Shown here: positions 32,342 through 44,604 of the stretch, piece after piece
Numbering within the stretch: position 1 is the first letter of the stretch
How the letters are laid out: each line of letters begins with the position of its first letter
From: Dillenia suffruticosa
Taxonomy: Eukaryota > Streptophyta > Magnoliopsida > Dilleniales > Dilleniaceae
Direction of reading: 5' to 3'
DNA: 64,000 bases
NCBI GenBank assembly: GCA_033439265.1
Contig: JAVTVX010000035.1
Span: forward strand, 10,628,001 to 10,692,000
Made by a program: the position numbers and the translations under genes
The notes under the pieces: generated by a model
The model's database searches: none
What the model was told of the DNA's origin: nothing
Seen by the model: only the letters and a program-made list of their open reading frames with translations

Positions 32342-32580
32342 ATTCGAGAAATCTTCGTGCCTACACTGGATTGCACATTCACAGTAGGCAAATAGTTTCT
32401 TGGGTGAAATCTAAAGGCGACAAACTCTCCAAAGGCAAGAGCATCGCCATCGTCGAGTCCGATAAAGCCGACATAGACGTCGAGATCTTCAATGGTTGTT
32501 TGACCGCCATCCATCATGGTCGAAGAAGGCGGCATCACCGCCAACGGATCCATGACCGCCCTCTTAGAAAACAGAGAGAT
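32342..32580 (+). pseudogene. Lipoyl-domain fragment of plastid pyruvate dehydrogenase E2
   Basis: Reads IREIFVPTLDCTFT, then after a one-base break IVSWVKSKGDKLSKGKS, VESDKADIDVEIF and, after another break, MVEEGGITANGSMTALLEN. This is the N-terminal lipoyl domain of dihydrolipoamide acetyltransferase, with the lipoylated lysine in the ESDKADxDVE motif kept. The wording VSWVKSxGDKL with VEEGG fits the plastid enzyme, which supplies acetyl-CoA for fatty acid synthesis, better than the mitochondrial one. Only this domain is present, with no targeting peptide, peripheral-subunit-binding or catalytic domain, and there are two frameshifts. It may be a captured exon or a broken retrocopy; no A-tail or duplication settles which. 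Confidence 0.75.
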
Positions 32581-32824
32581 TGATCAAGGCAAAAAAATAG
32601 TTGTCCACGTTATCGATTTAATTGTTACGAATATTAAAATTTAGAAATTCAATTGTAATAAATTAAATAAATGTTAAGAGTCTAATTAAAACTTGGATTT
32701 AATTCAAGGAGGAGGGAAGTAAGGGTTTGAATTCAATAAGGAGCTTTTGGTACCACTAGACCCAAATGCCATTGGTCCAAAAACTAGGTATTGGAGCCTG
32801 CATTTTCTCATTCTTCTAATTCGT

Positions 32825-33943
32825 GGAAGCTGAGTTTGTTGTTCTCTGCAACAGAAGGTTCAGTGGTTTTGCCAACATATTAGAGGTCTCTGCAGGTCAC
32901 GGTCTAGAAATGTTCAACAAAGTAATGCATTCAATGGACTATTCTGCACTTGACAATGCCACTGCTGCCATCGATCTCCATTTGGGGAGTTGATTTTGTG
33001 TACTTGCGCAAAAAACTGGTTTTATTGAGCTTTTGGTTCATATACCTGGTGAATCATTCTTCCAAGGTTGTTTAGCCACACTGCTCACCCCCTTGGTAAT
33101 CTTTCTTGGACTCACTCTTTCAGACCCATACAAGGCATTCTATCAGTATCAGAAAATCTCATGGTTCAGAGATGGGCAATTTCCAAGTTTACTGAGAGCT
33201 AGAGAAGAAGATGGGAAGCATAGCCTTTTACAAGATGCCTCTTCATGCAAAATCTCTCTAAAACGACTGATGGCTTTTATGACAAAGTTGATGAAGGAAG
33301 CATAATCCTAAAAAAATCATGGAACATCAGATTCTGCAAAGAAGGTCCAGTTATCAAAGGAGAAGCTGAACCTCTAAAAACAGATCTAGTGATAATTGCT
33401 ATTGGGTAAAAAGGCGATAAGAGGCTCAAGAACAATTTCAAATCTCCATCCTTCCATAAACAGCTTATGGTGAAACCCAACTCACTAATTCCTCTTTACA
33501 GGTCTGTAATCCCGATCCTCAATTTAAACTACCCTTCATCGTGTTAAATATGTTGAAATGGTCTTAAGAATCTTTGTGCTTATGCAGAGAAATGATTCAT
33601 CCCCGAACTCCTCAATTAGAAGCAACGGGATACCCTGAGGGATTTTACAATTTCTATGCTATTTAAGTTAGATGTCAACAGCTAGCAAATTTTCTCGATG
33701 GAAACATACAATCACCTAATGTAAAGAAGATCGAAAAAGATTTGAAAATGTAGGGAAACTGCGCCATATGCAGGTAGCTATTTGGATATGGTATGATGAC
33801 CAATTTTGCAAAGATATTGGATGTGACCATAAAAGAAGGGATTCTTCATTGAATTGTTTCAACTTTATGGACCTGCAGATTATGCAGCACTATCCAGCCT
33901 GTCAAAGAAGACAATGAATGTGCTAAACCAAGGTGTAAATTAG
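32825..33943 (+). pseudogene. FMO pseudogene D, 5'-truncated
   Basis: Starts in the second exon-like block (AEFVVLCNRRFSGFANI, then MHSMDYSALDNATAAI). The FAD-binding first exon is missing. Later it reads KSWNIRFCKEGPVIKGEAE and LKTDLVIIAIG followed by a TAA where the family has tyrosine (33409), then IPLYR at the conserved exon end near 33500. The last exon runs over 33590-33943 (IHPRTPQLEATGYPEGF, then FELYGPADYAALSS) to TAG at 33941. The NADPH-binding GSQKSA segment is lost. It lies directly upstream of copy E in the same orientation, consistent with tandem duplication. Confidence 0.82.
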
Positions 33944-34886
33944 CCCCAAAAATGGTTCAATTTATTTTCCTAATATCAAATTTTCTGCAATGAGAGTAGA
34001 CAAGTCACCTTTTTATTTTGGGCTCGGAAAAACTTCAAAAAGGGGAAGACGAAACTGTAAGTTTACTGTTTTATACTAGTCTCCCTCTTTTATACCTTCA
34101 CAATGCCGTTTTCATAAGCCATGTACGAAGTCCTCTCTTATACAAGGATATTATTAGTCTCGACTACTATTTGGGATCAAACCTCTCCAGGCTCGAGCTC
34201 AGGCACAATCTTGTGGATGCTTGCCCATTCACATGATTCGTGGGATATTGCAGATGACCATCTCTCACATTGTGATCTTTGTACGAAAATCATTCATGGC
34301 CGGCAACCACTGCCACTGACTTCTTATCATAAATGACTCCTTTCTTAATTAGCGAGCCAAAGTCCAAAGCAATGCTTCGAAAAAGAAAATTGAAGATAAT
34401 GTTAACAAAATCATATACCAAGCATTTGGGATCCCAACCCTCAGATGTGCCTACAATATTGTTTTAGAATAGGAGTAACAAAAACATCAAAACAATAAGT
34501 GAATGCTCTACTCTTGACTACACCACACAAATCCAAGAAAAACATATTTTACTTGTGTCTTAGATCACTCAACCTTCAAAACTTCAGAGTCACTAACAAG
34601 CATGGTTAAAATTTTGGTTGTCTATACAAACTTATGATTTTATAACTGCCAACTTAAAATAGAACTTCACATGGTTCTACAATATTTAGAATCCCGATTT
34701 GCCAACCCTGCTAGCAAGATTTCCTAATAATAATTAGAAAGAGAAAAGGTCAACAAGAGCCTATGGATGTTACTCTTATATATATAGAATAAGCAGATTT
34801 TGCACAAAAGCTATTGCCAAGAATACTAAATAGTACCATGCACACAACCAAAAGACATAGTTGAGTATCCTTTTTACATTTGGGAA
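33944..34886. other. Spacer between FMO copies D and E
   Basis: No gene or complete element was recognised. Short frames are of chance type. Confidence 0.4.
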
Positions 34887-34944
34887 ATGGAGATACAGGT
34901 TGCGATCGTTGGGCAGGAATGAGTGCATTCTTGCTTACAAGTAC
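34887..34944 (+). pseudogene. FMO pseudogene E, first 19 codons
   Basis: MEIQVAIVG followed, one base out of frame, by AGMSAFLLTS. This is the FAD-binding start of the FMO family, cut after AGTAC (34940-34944) by copia 3. The gene continues at 41828. Confidence 0.8.
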
Positions 34945-35404
34945 TGTTGGATTTTTAGGATTCTCATGCAGCGGAAGCATACAATAATTTTCGGAAAATA
35001 AAATAGATCGGGTTTAGGGTATCTCAATTCGTAGAATCTTCAAGTGGCACGTTCTTTGATTCGATTTCACAGTCGGGATGGTGATCACGAGATTAGTCGA
35101 ATTACCACTACAGTGTCACAACGCCTCAACCCTCATGTTCGGTGAATCGTTTGACGTTGGGAGATTTTCTTACGCGGAAATCTCCATCCCTCTCTCTATT
35201 TTTCTCTCTCTAGAGAAGTGCAATGAAACCCTAGTCTCCATGGTTTCCTCCATTGTTCCCTCTCACAGAAGGAAGGTAAGACCAATTTCACTTAATTGGT
35301 GGGGGTTACCAAAACGCATGGTTAATGTTGGTAAGTAATAATGGGAGTTACCCCATTATCTCATTCTGACCAAAATGTCCCACAATGGGCATAAATAACC
35401 TACA
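34945..35404 (-). repeat. 3' LTR of copia 3
   Basis: 460 bp, matching 41368-41827. It contains a CT-rich tract (ccctctctctatttttctctctc) before the end. Confidence 0.93.
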
Positions 35405-36559
35405 TCTCCCACTTGCACATTAGGGCATTTCACTTCCGTCAGTCACAAGATCACAACTCATGCAATCTATTGCATCACCCTACTGGACTTTCATACTGGA
35501 TTGGGCGTCGTGCGACCGGCGAGTACACCTGCAAGCAAAGACTTCTCGATACACCTGTTAGGATGATCGAATAGTCACTGTTAGTATAAAAATAACTCGC
35601 TATACCCCAGACTCAATGCATTTACATCCATCGAGCCACTTTCCTCATCGAAAGTGATCCCCAATCAATTTGCTCGACTATGTATTCACCATTATGTTTG
35701 AATCCCAGCATGGATTAACATAACAGGTCGACCTGTGAATACATGACAATGATGTAATGTCTATTGGCCTTCCTTTTCCCAAACTCGAATCTATCGGTCT
35801 CAATTCAGCTGCTTTCCTAGACCTGCCCCTTAGACCTCAATTTATCTTCCGGGTCATAGGTAAACAGACTAAAGTAGCAACACTGAACCAAAACTTCTAG
35901 AGACAGCCGAAAGTAATAAGGGTATAAGAGATCCCACCCAATGGATCTCAGATCTCACACAGTGGGAACGAGGATCAAGATCAAATTATCGTCTCAAATA
36001 ATAGCTCCCACTGTCCTATGGTCGTCTCATCACACGTGGTATGAAACACGTGCCACAGTGTTAATCCCCCATCTCTCAAAGGGCATATGTTAGATTTCTC
36101 TAACACTGTATAGGTACGGGACTCAGTCTACACATAAGACTTTACCCAGAGATCTCAGAGAGAGTATCTCAGAGACAATATCACAAATCGCAGGTGATAT
36201 CTGAGATCTCAAACCTGGCTACTTACAGGCAACATGGATGTGGGTATTTCCATGTCAGTCATATCGCATATGATCTCATCCTGAACACATATCAGGGCGA
36301 CTTATGTTCTAGTAGGGCTACTCTCAAAGTCTCTTACGACTAGAATCCGTCTCATCTCCGCTCACTCAGAGTCGGAGGTGGTCACTCGTGTGAGAGAGTC
36401 GACTACGCCTGCCTGACACATCTTTTATCACAAGATCACAATATATGACAATAAATAGTGCATGAAATACATATGTGACCCAATAGTGCATGCATGTCAT
36501 ATATTAAAATAAGCATCTAAAACAGTATATAAGGAGATTAAAGTACACTAAACCCAATG

Positions 36560-39500
36560 ATTCTTTATCTCACAAAGGAATATCTCACAACGGGTTTTCT
36601 GAAGAGATCAGCTCTCATGTTGTATGTCAATGTGTACTTAAATGTCACAATACCCTTCTCGGTAATATCTCTCATAAAATGGTATTCGGTATCAATGTGT
36701 TTGGCTTTACTATAATACTTAGGGTCTCATTTGTTGACAGTGTTGGTCTGATTATCACAATAATCATCACTGACCTCCCACTATCTGTCACGACCCCTAA
36801 GTCTATCAGAAAATTTCTGAAGCCAACCATTCTCATGAACTGTAATTGAGCATACTACAAGCTCAGTCTCTATCGTAAATAGAGATATATACAGGTTCTC
36901 TTCTTACTGCTCTAAAAAGATAAAACATTTTGCGTTTATTCAGATCAAATCACTACTCCCAGTCAGTATCTGAATCCCAACGAAAAACGTAAATCACCTT
37001 ATCCGTAACACATGGAGAGGTCCGCAGTTCAAATGAGATAAATCAGAATCCTTTTTCACTGCTCTACAGTGATCCCTTCCAGGATTCTATTAATACCTAC
37101 TCACCAGATTAACCATAAAATAAACGTCTGGTCATGTATGCCTCATCGCATACATCAAACTGTACATCGCACGTGTATACCTCATCGCACACACTAGAAA
37201 TGTATTTTGCACTGGAATAAGGGATTCTGCTCATCTCCCTTATTTCTTTATAAATTCTAGGGTATGTGTCAAGATTCAGGTCTTTTTACCTTTAGCGATT
37301 AGCGATTAGAGTATCTTTTAGGTTGTCATCGCTATTCTCGAAATGCTCAAGAATCTACCAGATGTAAAACTCTTGTTAAAAAGTCAATACCATTCTCAAA
37401 CGATTCTTATGGATTCAAAATCTGAGAATGAACTAAAACCTCATAACCATGTTACAATGGTCATTGGATACTCTCTGTTGTTCCCGACCAACAGTATGTA
37501 ACCTACATATGAGAACAAGGAGTCATCTGGACGTATCAGATAACTGCAATGATCCTACTCGATCATTACAAAACCATAAGATATCACCTTTTCGTGAAAT
37601 CTCAGCGCCGCTTTCTAGATGATGGCTTAAGGTCGTATTTTGATTTCTAAAATCAATTGACCTTATCCACCTGATCTACTAGAACGAACCCAGAGGGATG
37701 CTCCATGTACATCGCTTCATCTATACTTCCAATACGAAAGCGGTCTTTACGTCCATGTTCGTGACTTCAAATCCATGTTCGTGACAATCGCTGAAACATA
37801 AACGGATCGAGATAAATTGGACTATGACTCCTCGAAGTCCACCCCTCAGTCTAAGTGTAACCCTTGGTTACTAAACGGGTCCTTTACCTCTTCATCAATC
37901 CGATAACCTTTATCTTGACTTTGAGAACCTACTTGTTCCCAATAGTCATTCCACCCTCAGGCTAATCAACTAGGTCTCAGACCCCGTTGATTCTCATCAA
38001 CTCCTTCTCTTCATTTATGGCCTTCAATAAACGGTATTTTGCATCTTTTGCAAAACTCTCGAGAGCCTCTCGGACCATTTTAGATTTCTCATCATCCTCT
38101 AGAGTCGCAATGAGGGTCTCACCCTCAATCGAGAAAACAACGTTTAAATACGCATTCTCGATACTCTTAGGAGGAGAGAAAAATCTTTACCTCTTGATGG
38201 ATCGCTCCCACTGAGATCAAGATCCGTAGTGGATTCTTGTATCCCGCCGCTGGCCTCCCCGAGCCAGTAGTGGATTCTTGTATCCCGCTGCTGGGCTCCC
38301 CGAGCCACTAGGCTCATCCATCGCATAAAGGGTAAGGTCCAAATTGATTTCACCTCTCTTAGGGAAATCATTCTCAAGAAATATAGTATTACGAGACTCA
38401 ATCTCGATTATAGTGTCATTCGTGTTCGCCTAGGAACACACATTTTCTCGCGGGTCTAATTCACCGTGTGAATGCGAGAAATCGTAGCACAACCCCATAA
38501 CCTCAAGTGGCTAAGGTCAGGTTGCCTCCCTGTCCAAAGCTCAAATGGGAAACTGACTAATAGTCAGTAGTCTCGTAAAACTCTTCTCGAAACAGAGTCC
38601 CATGTGTAGTTTAAACGAATATTTACGTTCTCTCTCGGTTCTGAGAGTCTCTACTCTCAAATTTAACTGATTTTCTATCTTGCTTATGAACCTCCTGAAA
38701 CAATCTAATGCCTCAGACTTATGCAAGATCATATAGATGAACCACAACGCACGTAAGCGTCTATAATTATCTACACAACTTCATTCTGACTCTCATGCTC
38801 ATAAGACCACAATAAAAAGAAGGAAGACACAATAGTTAACTGCAATAGAGTCCCAGCTCTCATTGCATCGCCAAATGGTTTTCTCATCATTTTGTTGGCT
38901 AGGCAAAACTCACATACCGGTAACTCGAATCTGGTCAACGGGTCCAATAAACCTCTCGCTACTAACCGATTCATCATCTCTTACCCCATATGTCTAAGTC
39001 TACTATGTCATTCATTTACATTATCATCTACGCAATTAGATGTAAAGACAATAGTAGAACGACAAGAAACCATTAGAAGGAGTAGTACCCAGTGCATACA
39101 TTCCATCATGGATTAAAACCAGAATAATTCAGAAAATTGTCGTATTAAAAAATTTCACACATATCGTAGTCAATTTTAGACAAGGTACTAAATTGTATAT
39201 CCGTCGAATGCCTACAATATTGAGGACGTCATAGCAAGTGTCGTTCCCTCTGACAACGACGAATGCTCTGTCCTTAACGTAAATCCTCCAAGCTTAAGGA
39301 TTCATTTGACGGATTATGCACTCCTATCTCGAATTACGTAGTCGGTTGCTCCTGATTTCAAAGGAGAGAAATCAGTAAGTATTATAGTAAATGAGACAAA
39401 TCTCAAACCATATAAAGAAGAAGGATATTAATTTATGCTCGTCACTCTCACGAGCGAAATGACCAAATCTACCTCAAACGTAGCAATTATATTGGTCTAA

Positions 39501-40040
39501 TCAAATTCCTTCTTCTTGCGTTCTTGTACCTCGTTGTCGGCTTTCTCGGATGATTTTCATTACCTAGATCTCGAGTCTCGTTCGCATGTCTATGCTATTG
39601 GCTTAGCGCCGGGGAAGTCCTTACTCGACTCCTCTGAATAAGCATGACTTGAGTGTGGCCTACTCGCCTCTAGGTGCTCCTCATCGAGCTCACAATATGT
39701 ATTCACGTCAACAAAAGTACGAATACTTTCGTCAAATGTGAGATGGGATTTCACAGTTTCCCATGAAACAGGTAAAAACTAGATCACATCCAGTACCTAA
39801 ATTCCATCCGAAATTTGCTTGTCCGTGTATATTAACTCGGTGATCATACTCGACATTTGCTTCATTGTATGATTAACCCTTTTCTTCTGCATCCTCACAT
39901 AGGAGCCGAAGAGAGCAACACAATGCTTTTATGGGACAAAACGAACTGACATTTCCATAAGATATGACTCGTAGAACGAGATTTAGTAATCGTGCATGCC
40001 ACTGATAAGTATTGCCCTAACTTGGCAATTATTTTCTATA
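36560..40040 (-). pseudogene. Decayed gag-pol of copia 3
   Basis: On the minus strand, gag residues are visible at about 39660-40030: MKQMSSMITELIYTDKQIS, then LPVSWETVKSHLTFDESIR. Pre-integrase text MMNRLVARGLLDPLTRFE with CEFCLANK is at 38840-38977. Integrase text HKSEALDCFRRFISKIENQ is at 38650-38730. A broken RNase H end is near 36580-36800. The reverse transcriptase stretch (36900-38100) has so many stops and shifts that only scattered residues can be read. Order and orientation agree with the LTR and primer site. Confidence 0.75.
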
Positions 40041-40479
40041 TCATACACGATATATCTCTTTATCTCGTATATTCTGAGGCGCGATACCCACCCTGGGGCC
40101 CATCATCTCGTGCTTCAGATTTCCGTTATATTTTGCTTCTCAAGAATAAACTGAATATTTTGATAAAATCTCGCAGATCACATCATTCAGTTTACTCTCC
40201 TTGCAAAAATTTAATACGGCAATTCTCAACGCATTAAGAGAGACATTTGTGACTTGGAGATGTTTATTATCATATTTTTGTACGCCCTACGAATCATCAA
40301 GACCAAAATGACTTGAGTACGACCCCAAAGCGAGCATATGAGTCAACGGACACCATACACCACAACTTGGAATCGCATCTTACCATTTGGACTGTGATTT
40401 GGCACACAAAAACCCACAAAAAGTCACATTTATGGATTTACGACCCCCAAAAAATTGAAAAAATTCAATTTTAAGCGAC

Positions 40480-40840
40480 TTCACGCGCTGGCAGCAGTCT
40501 GGCTCACGCGCCAGACGCGCGGCGCGGCTCAAACGCGCTGCCACGCGCCAGGCGCGGCTCTGCTCACGTGCGCCCAGTCGCGGCGCGCGGCTCACACGCC
40601 TTCACACGCTGAGCCGTGTTGAGCCGGTCAGACCGGGTCGGTCAACTGGTCAGTTTGACCCGACTAACCAGGTCAACGGTCCGGTCCGACCCGGTCGGGT
40701 CGGTTGCGGGTCGGTCCGGGTCATGGTCTGACCCGACCGCTGCCTTCACCCCGCTCCACGCGCCTACCAGACGCGCCTCCTGGCGCGTGCGAATCACACT
40801 CCCGCGGGTCTGGGCCGGTTCTTCTTTGCCTGACGGGTCC
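40480..40840 (-). repeat. GC-rich repetitive leader of copia 3
   Basis: Two simple motifs repeat here, cgcgcc/ggcgcgg-type words (40480-40600) and ggtc/gacc words such as gaccgggtcggtc (40620-40740). The GC content is far above the rest of the element. It lies between the primer site and gag, where copia elements carry their untranslated leader. Confidence 0.6.
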
Positions 40841-41354
40841 TGCAACGGGTTTTTCGACCCGATTTCCGGAAAACTCGATTCCGGCTATTTTTTCTTGCAT
40901 TTTTCGACTGGAAAAAATTTGTGGGCATCCTCCAAACATCCTTCACTCGATTTTAGGAGGATTCAAGCCCAAAAATGGTGGGACTCAACCACCCCAGTCC
41001 CGGCCCTCCGCGGCCATTCGGAAATCCCGGTTTCCGGCACCCAAAACTCACAATAAAAGACATAAAACAATAGATCTAGATGCAAGGAACACATTTATAA
41101 TTTTTTTATGCATCGATCCGCCCTCTAAAGCCACATATCTAGGGTTTTTATGTCCGTACGGTCGCAAATTTCGATCGGACTTTTCATGGCCCAAACATAT
41201 TCGGAAAATTAAACAAAAAATATATTTGTAATCCCTGGGCCATAGGTATTCCTACAGTGTTCTCGGATTCACGAAACTCATCCATGATCCGGACCCCAAA
41301 ATGTTATACCCGAAAAAACAAATCCGAAAAATTATTTTTCCTAATCCAACGTAT

Positions 41355-41366
41355 GCTCTGATACCA
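41355..41366 (-). other. Primer-binding site of copia 3
   Basis: Minus-strand tggtatcagagc, one base from the 5' LTR. Confidence 0.88.
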
Positions 41367-41367
41367 A

Positions 41368-41827
41368 TGTTGGATTTTTAGAATTCTCATGCAGCGGAAG
41401 CATACAATAATTTTCGAAAAATAAAATAGATCAGGTTTAGGGTATCTCAATTCGTAGAATCTTCAAGTGACACGTTCCTTGATCCGATTTCACAGTCGGG
41501 ATGGTGATCACGAGATTAGTCGAATCACCACCACAGTGTCACAACGCCTCAACCCTCATGTCCGGTGAATCGTTTGACATTGGGAGATTTTCTTACGCGA
41601 AAATCTCCATCTCTCTCTCTATTTTTCTCTCTCTAGAGAAGTGCAATGAAACCCTAGCCTTCATGGTTTCCTCCATTGTTCCCTCTCACAGAAGGAAGGT
41701 AAGACCAATTTCACTTAATTGGTGGGGGTTACCAAAACGCATGGTTAATGTTGGTAAGTAATAATGGAAGTTATCCCATTATCTCATTCTTACCAAAATA
41801 CCCCACAATGGGCATAAATAACCTACA
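41368..41827 (-). repeat. 5' LTR of copia 3
   Basis: 460 bp, pairs with 34945-35404. Confidence 0.93.
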
Positions 41828-43533
41828 AGTACTTTATGGAGAAGGGTTTCCATCATATAGTCTTTAAAGCTGAGAAAAAAATGGGAGGACTTTGGGCTCA
41901 TACTGTGGAGTCCTGAATGATTTCCCGTTCTTTGATTTCCCATGGCCCAATTCTGTACAACGGTTTCCAAGTAACTCCCAGGTCATGGAGTATTTTGAAA
42001 CATATGCTCAAAATTTTTGTATCATTCCTTACATTCGATTGAATTGTACATCCATCGGAATAGACTATGATGGAGAGACGCAAGAAGAAATGGAGTCATG
42101 GGATTTATGGGCCAGAATAGGTCTTCTGTTCAAAAGGAAAATGGCACAAAGAAGTGCAAGATACAAAAAACTGCACACAAGAGGTAACATGATTACAAAT
42201 GGCTTCAAATTTCTTTTCGGCTCTTCATCTTCAATAATGATCATAGCCTGATGGTGATTTTGTCCAGGTGTATGAAGCTAAGTTTGTTGCTCTCTGCATT
42301 GCATGATTCAGCAGACTTGCCAACATACCAGAGTCCCTGCGGGTCACAGTCCCGAAGTATTCATTAGTAAATTTATGTGTTCAATGCAATGTTCTGCCTT
42401 GGACAATGCCATTGCTGCAGAACTGATCAAAGTAAAGTGCATTGCGTCTTTGGTTTGCAGAAATCTGGAGTGGACTTGGCAGTTGAATGTGCAAATGCAA
42501 ATGGTGGGAAGAAAAGAAAGAAACAAACCTTCATTAACCAGTAAGGTACACCGTGTTTGGTGTTAGTTATTTCCTCTTCTTGGCTTTCTTTCATCAGGAA
42601 TCAATTACCCGCGTCCAATGGTTCATAGAAATGTTTGCTGAAGTCATAAACCCAGAGAATTATTCCTCCTCAGTTGTGTTGGCACCCTGCTTTCAACCTT
42701 GGTATCTCTTAACCTTCCACTTCTAGACCATGCAATAAATGTTCATGTCAATGTATATTGACATGTGTATGGATTTTGAGAGATGGGTAATTTCGAAATT
42801 TGCTGAGAGCTTTGTAAGATAGAAACTACCGTTGAAGAAGCACAAAATGATACCTAAACTCAGCCTTCTCGAGCATGCTACTTTATGTGCATTCTCTTTG
42901 GTGACTGAGGGCTTCTATGACAAATTCAAATAAGGAAGCGTAGTCCTAAAGAAATCACAAAAGATCAGATTCTGCAAAGAAGGTCTAGTTGTCGACAGAG
43001 AAGTTGAGCCTCTAAAGACAGATCTTGTATTTTTTGTGACCAGATATAAAGATGATAAGAAACTCAAAAACATGTTTAAGTCTCAGATCTTCCAACTCAA
43101 TGGTTCCTCATTACAGATCTTTTCTCATCTTGATATTCAATTTGACTAGACTTCATCATATGATCTAAAATTTTGCAGAATCTTGTGCTGTTGCAGAGAG
43201 TTCACCCTCAAATTCCTCAACTAGCAAGCATAGATCTAAAAGTATCTGCAATTTATATATGGCCAAAATTAGAAGTCAATGGGTAGCGCATTTCCTTGAT
43301 GGGAACATACAATCGCCCAACATAAGGAAGCTGGAAGAAGATATGACGTGGGCAAATTATGTTAATTGATATGCAGGCAATTCTAACAAAAGGTCCTTTA
43401 TAGATGCAGTCCACGTATGGCAAAATGATCAATTTTGCAAAGACATCAGATGCAAACATAAAGCAAGAAAAGATTCTGCAATGAATGATTTCAACCATAC
43501 GATCCTGAAGATTATTCAAGACTATCCTGTTAA
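41828..43533 (+). pseudogene. FMO pseudogene E, remainder
   Basis: Continues copy E after copia 3: KYFMEKGFHHIVFKAEKKM and GGLWAHTVES. A gap follows, then FFDFPWPNSVQRFPSNSQVM with EYFETYAQNF, IGIDYDGETQEEMESWDLW and RIGLLFKRKM (to 42165). A second block (about 42268-42510) reads YEAKFVALC and MQCSALDNAIAAELIK. A block at 42920-43115 reads KKSQKIRFCKEGLVVDREVE. The last (43195-43533) starts VHPQIPQLAS and ends PEDYSRLSC at TAA. Each block carries frameshifts or stops. Exon limits agree with copies B and D, including the intron acceptor ccag before the second block. This is the copy with the most sequence left. Confidence 0.85.
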
Positions 43534-43947
43534 GATTTAACTATTTGGCAGAAACTTAAATCTTGTTCAATCAAATAAGAATTTTGCACGTAATTTCGCT
43601 CTCTGAACTATGTATTTCTGCTGCAGAAATTTATTATTGCTGCAGAAATTTATTATTGTTGGTAGAACTTTTAACAAAGACTAATACCAAAGAACTGCCA
43701 CAGAAAGCAACAATATCATTGAATTAGGGCATCCATAATTGTACATTTATTGGACTCGAATGGTAAAGGGTTGAACAGCGGGTGATTTTCACATAAAATA
43801 TTGCAGAATAGATTGCATACTATATCAATAAAATAGCATGTTAGCCCTTTAATTTGCGGACTGAGAAATGAGAAACTAGTTTTATGTGAACTATTCTATG
43901 GTTTTAAGTTTGATTATGGATCAGCAAAAGGACTCCAGAGTCCAAAT
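43534..43947. other. Spacer; 3' flank of the minus-strand gene
   Basis: Contains a 20-base perfect tandem pair with gctgcagaaatttattatt (about 43619-43660). No terminator or polyadenylation signal can be assigned with confidence. Confidence 0.4.
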
Positions 43948-44565
43948 TCATTCTTGGCTACTCTCCTTGTCAAAATCGAGCTTTCTACTTAGTCCTGCCA
44001 AGTTGAGCCTGGACTCCATGGCAGACTTCTTAGGAGCAGCAGGGCAGGTCTCAGCAACTCCAGTTAGACGAGCACACCCTGGGGTGTTGAAGTCCGCAGA
44101 TTCAGAATCTACAAACATAGTCTTCCCCAATTGTTCTGGAGTCTGTTCCAACACAAGGACTTCTGAGAGAGTTCCAGAGATTGATTCCACTAACATATCA
44201 TCTGCAATGGTTTTTGAGCGAGCAATAGTGTGCTTTTCATTCTCCATAGAAGATGCCAAATTGAGGGGTCGCACAACTTTTGAGCGTGATTCCAGTGAAG
44301 ATTTCTTGCTGCGTGGAGCCAAGCCAAGGTCATGACTGGTTTCCTGAGCAAATTGATCAAAAACACCATCCTTGGGAGTTTTAGGGCTTTGGTCAACTTC
44401 ATTGTCAGTGCAGCCAAAACCAATGGAAACTTGTATGGGAGGAACAACATCTTCACCATTCACCATGCTGCTACTGGTGTTAACCACCAACTTTGGAATG
44501 TTGGGAGACAGATGATGTTCATCTACATCCATTTGACATGAATTAACTTCTCTCTGAGAACCCAT
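43948..44565 (-). CDS. Unrecognised 205-residue protein, weak SIAMESE-RELATED-like motif
   Basis: An intact frame starting MGSQREVNSCQMDVDEHH. I chose this ATG (44563-44565) over one 13 codons upstream because it follows a GAGAGAG leader and because the upstream part looks like intron end. No classical domain is visible. The protein is polar and acidic, has several SP or TP sites (DQSPKTPKDG) and no membrane segment. Near the C-terminus, DFNTPGCAR, then TCPAAPKK, resemble the TP...CPxAPxK signature of SIAMESE-RELATED cyclin-dependent kinase inhibitors. Those are usually only 70 to 130 residues, so this is a hint rather than an assignment. Codon use and the absence of stops support a real gene. 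Probable non-coding exons lie at 47048-47133 and about 47419-47490. Confidence 0.55.
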   Translation of the reverse strand: MGSQREVNSCQMDVDEHHLSPNIPKLVVNTSSSMVNGEDVVPPIQVSIGFGCTDNEVDQSPKTPKDGVFDQFAQETSHDLGLAPRSKKSSLESRSKVVRPLNLASSMENEKHTIARSKTIADDMLVESISGTLSEVLVLEQTPEQLGKTMFVDSESADFNTPGCARLTGVAETCPAAPKKSAMESRLNLAGLSRKLDFDKESSQE

Positions 44566-44604
44566 CTCTCTCTCTCTCTCCAACGTCAACAACTTCTTCC
44601 ACAA

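Larger units (their letters stand above)
34945..41827 (-). mobile_element. Copia LTR retrotransposon 3, old, complete (minus)
   Basis: Two 460-bp LTRs (34945-35404 and 41368-41827), TGTTGG...CTACA, differ at about 20 sites, most of them C/T or G/A changes. The 5-bp duplication agtac flanks the element (34940-34944 and 41828-41832). The inverse primer site gctctgatacca lies at 41355-41366 next to the right LTR, with a polypurine tract (minus-strand aagtgggaga) beside the left LTR. The 6.9-kb interior is heavily decayed but shows gag, integrase and RNase H pieces on the minus strand. An unusual GC-rich leader lies at about 40480-40840. Confidence 0.94.

Noticed and set aside
36590-36860. Possible host gene in the copia 3 interior
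   Set aside because: Minus-strand residues fit a broken copia RNase H end, and the stretch lies between matched LTRs.
40616-41231. Arg/Ser/Pro-rich frames on the plus strand
   Set aside because: They lie antisense in the GC-rich leader of copia 3 and run across unrelated sequence. They resemble composition artefacts.
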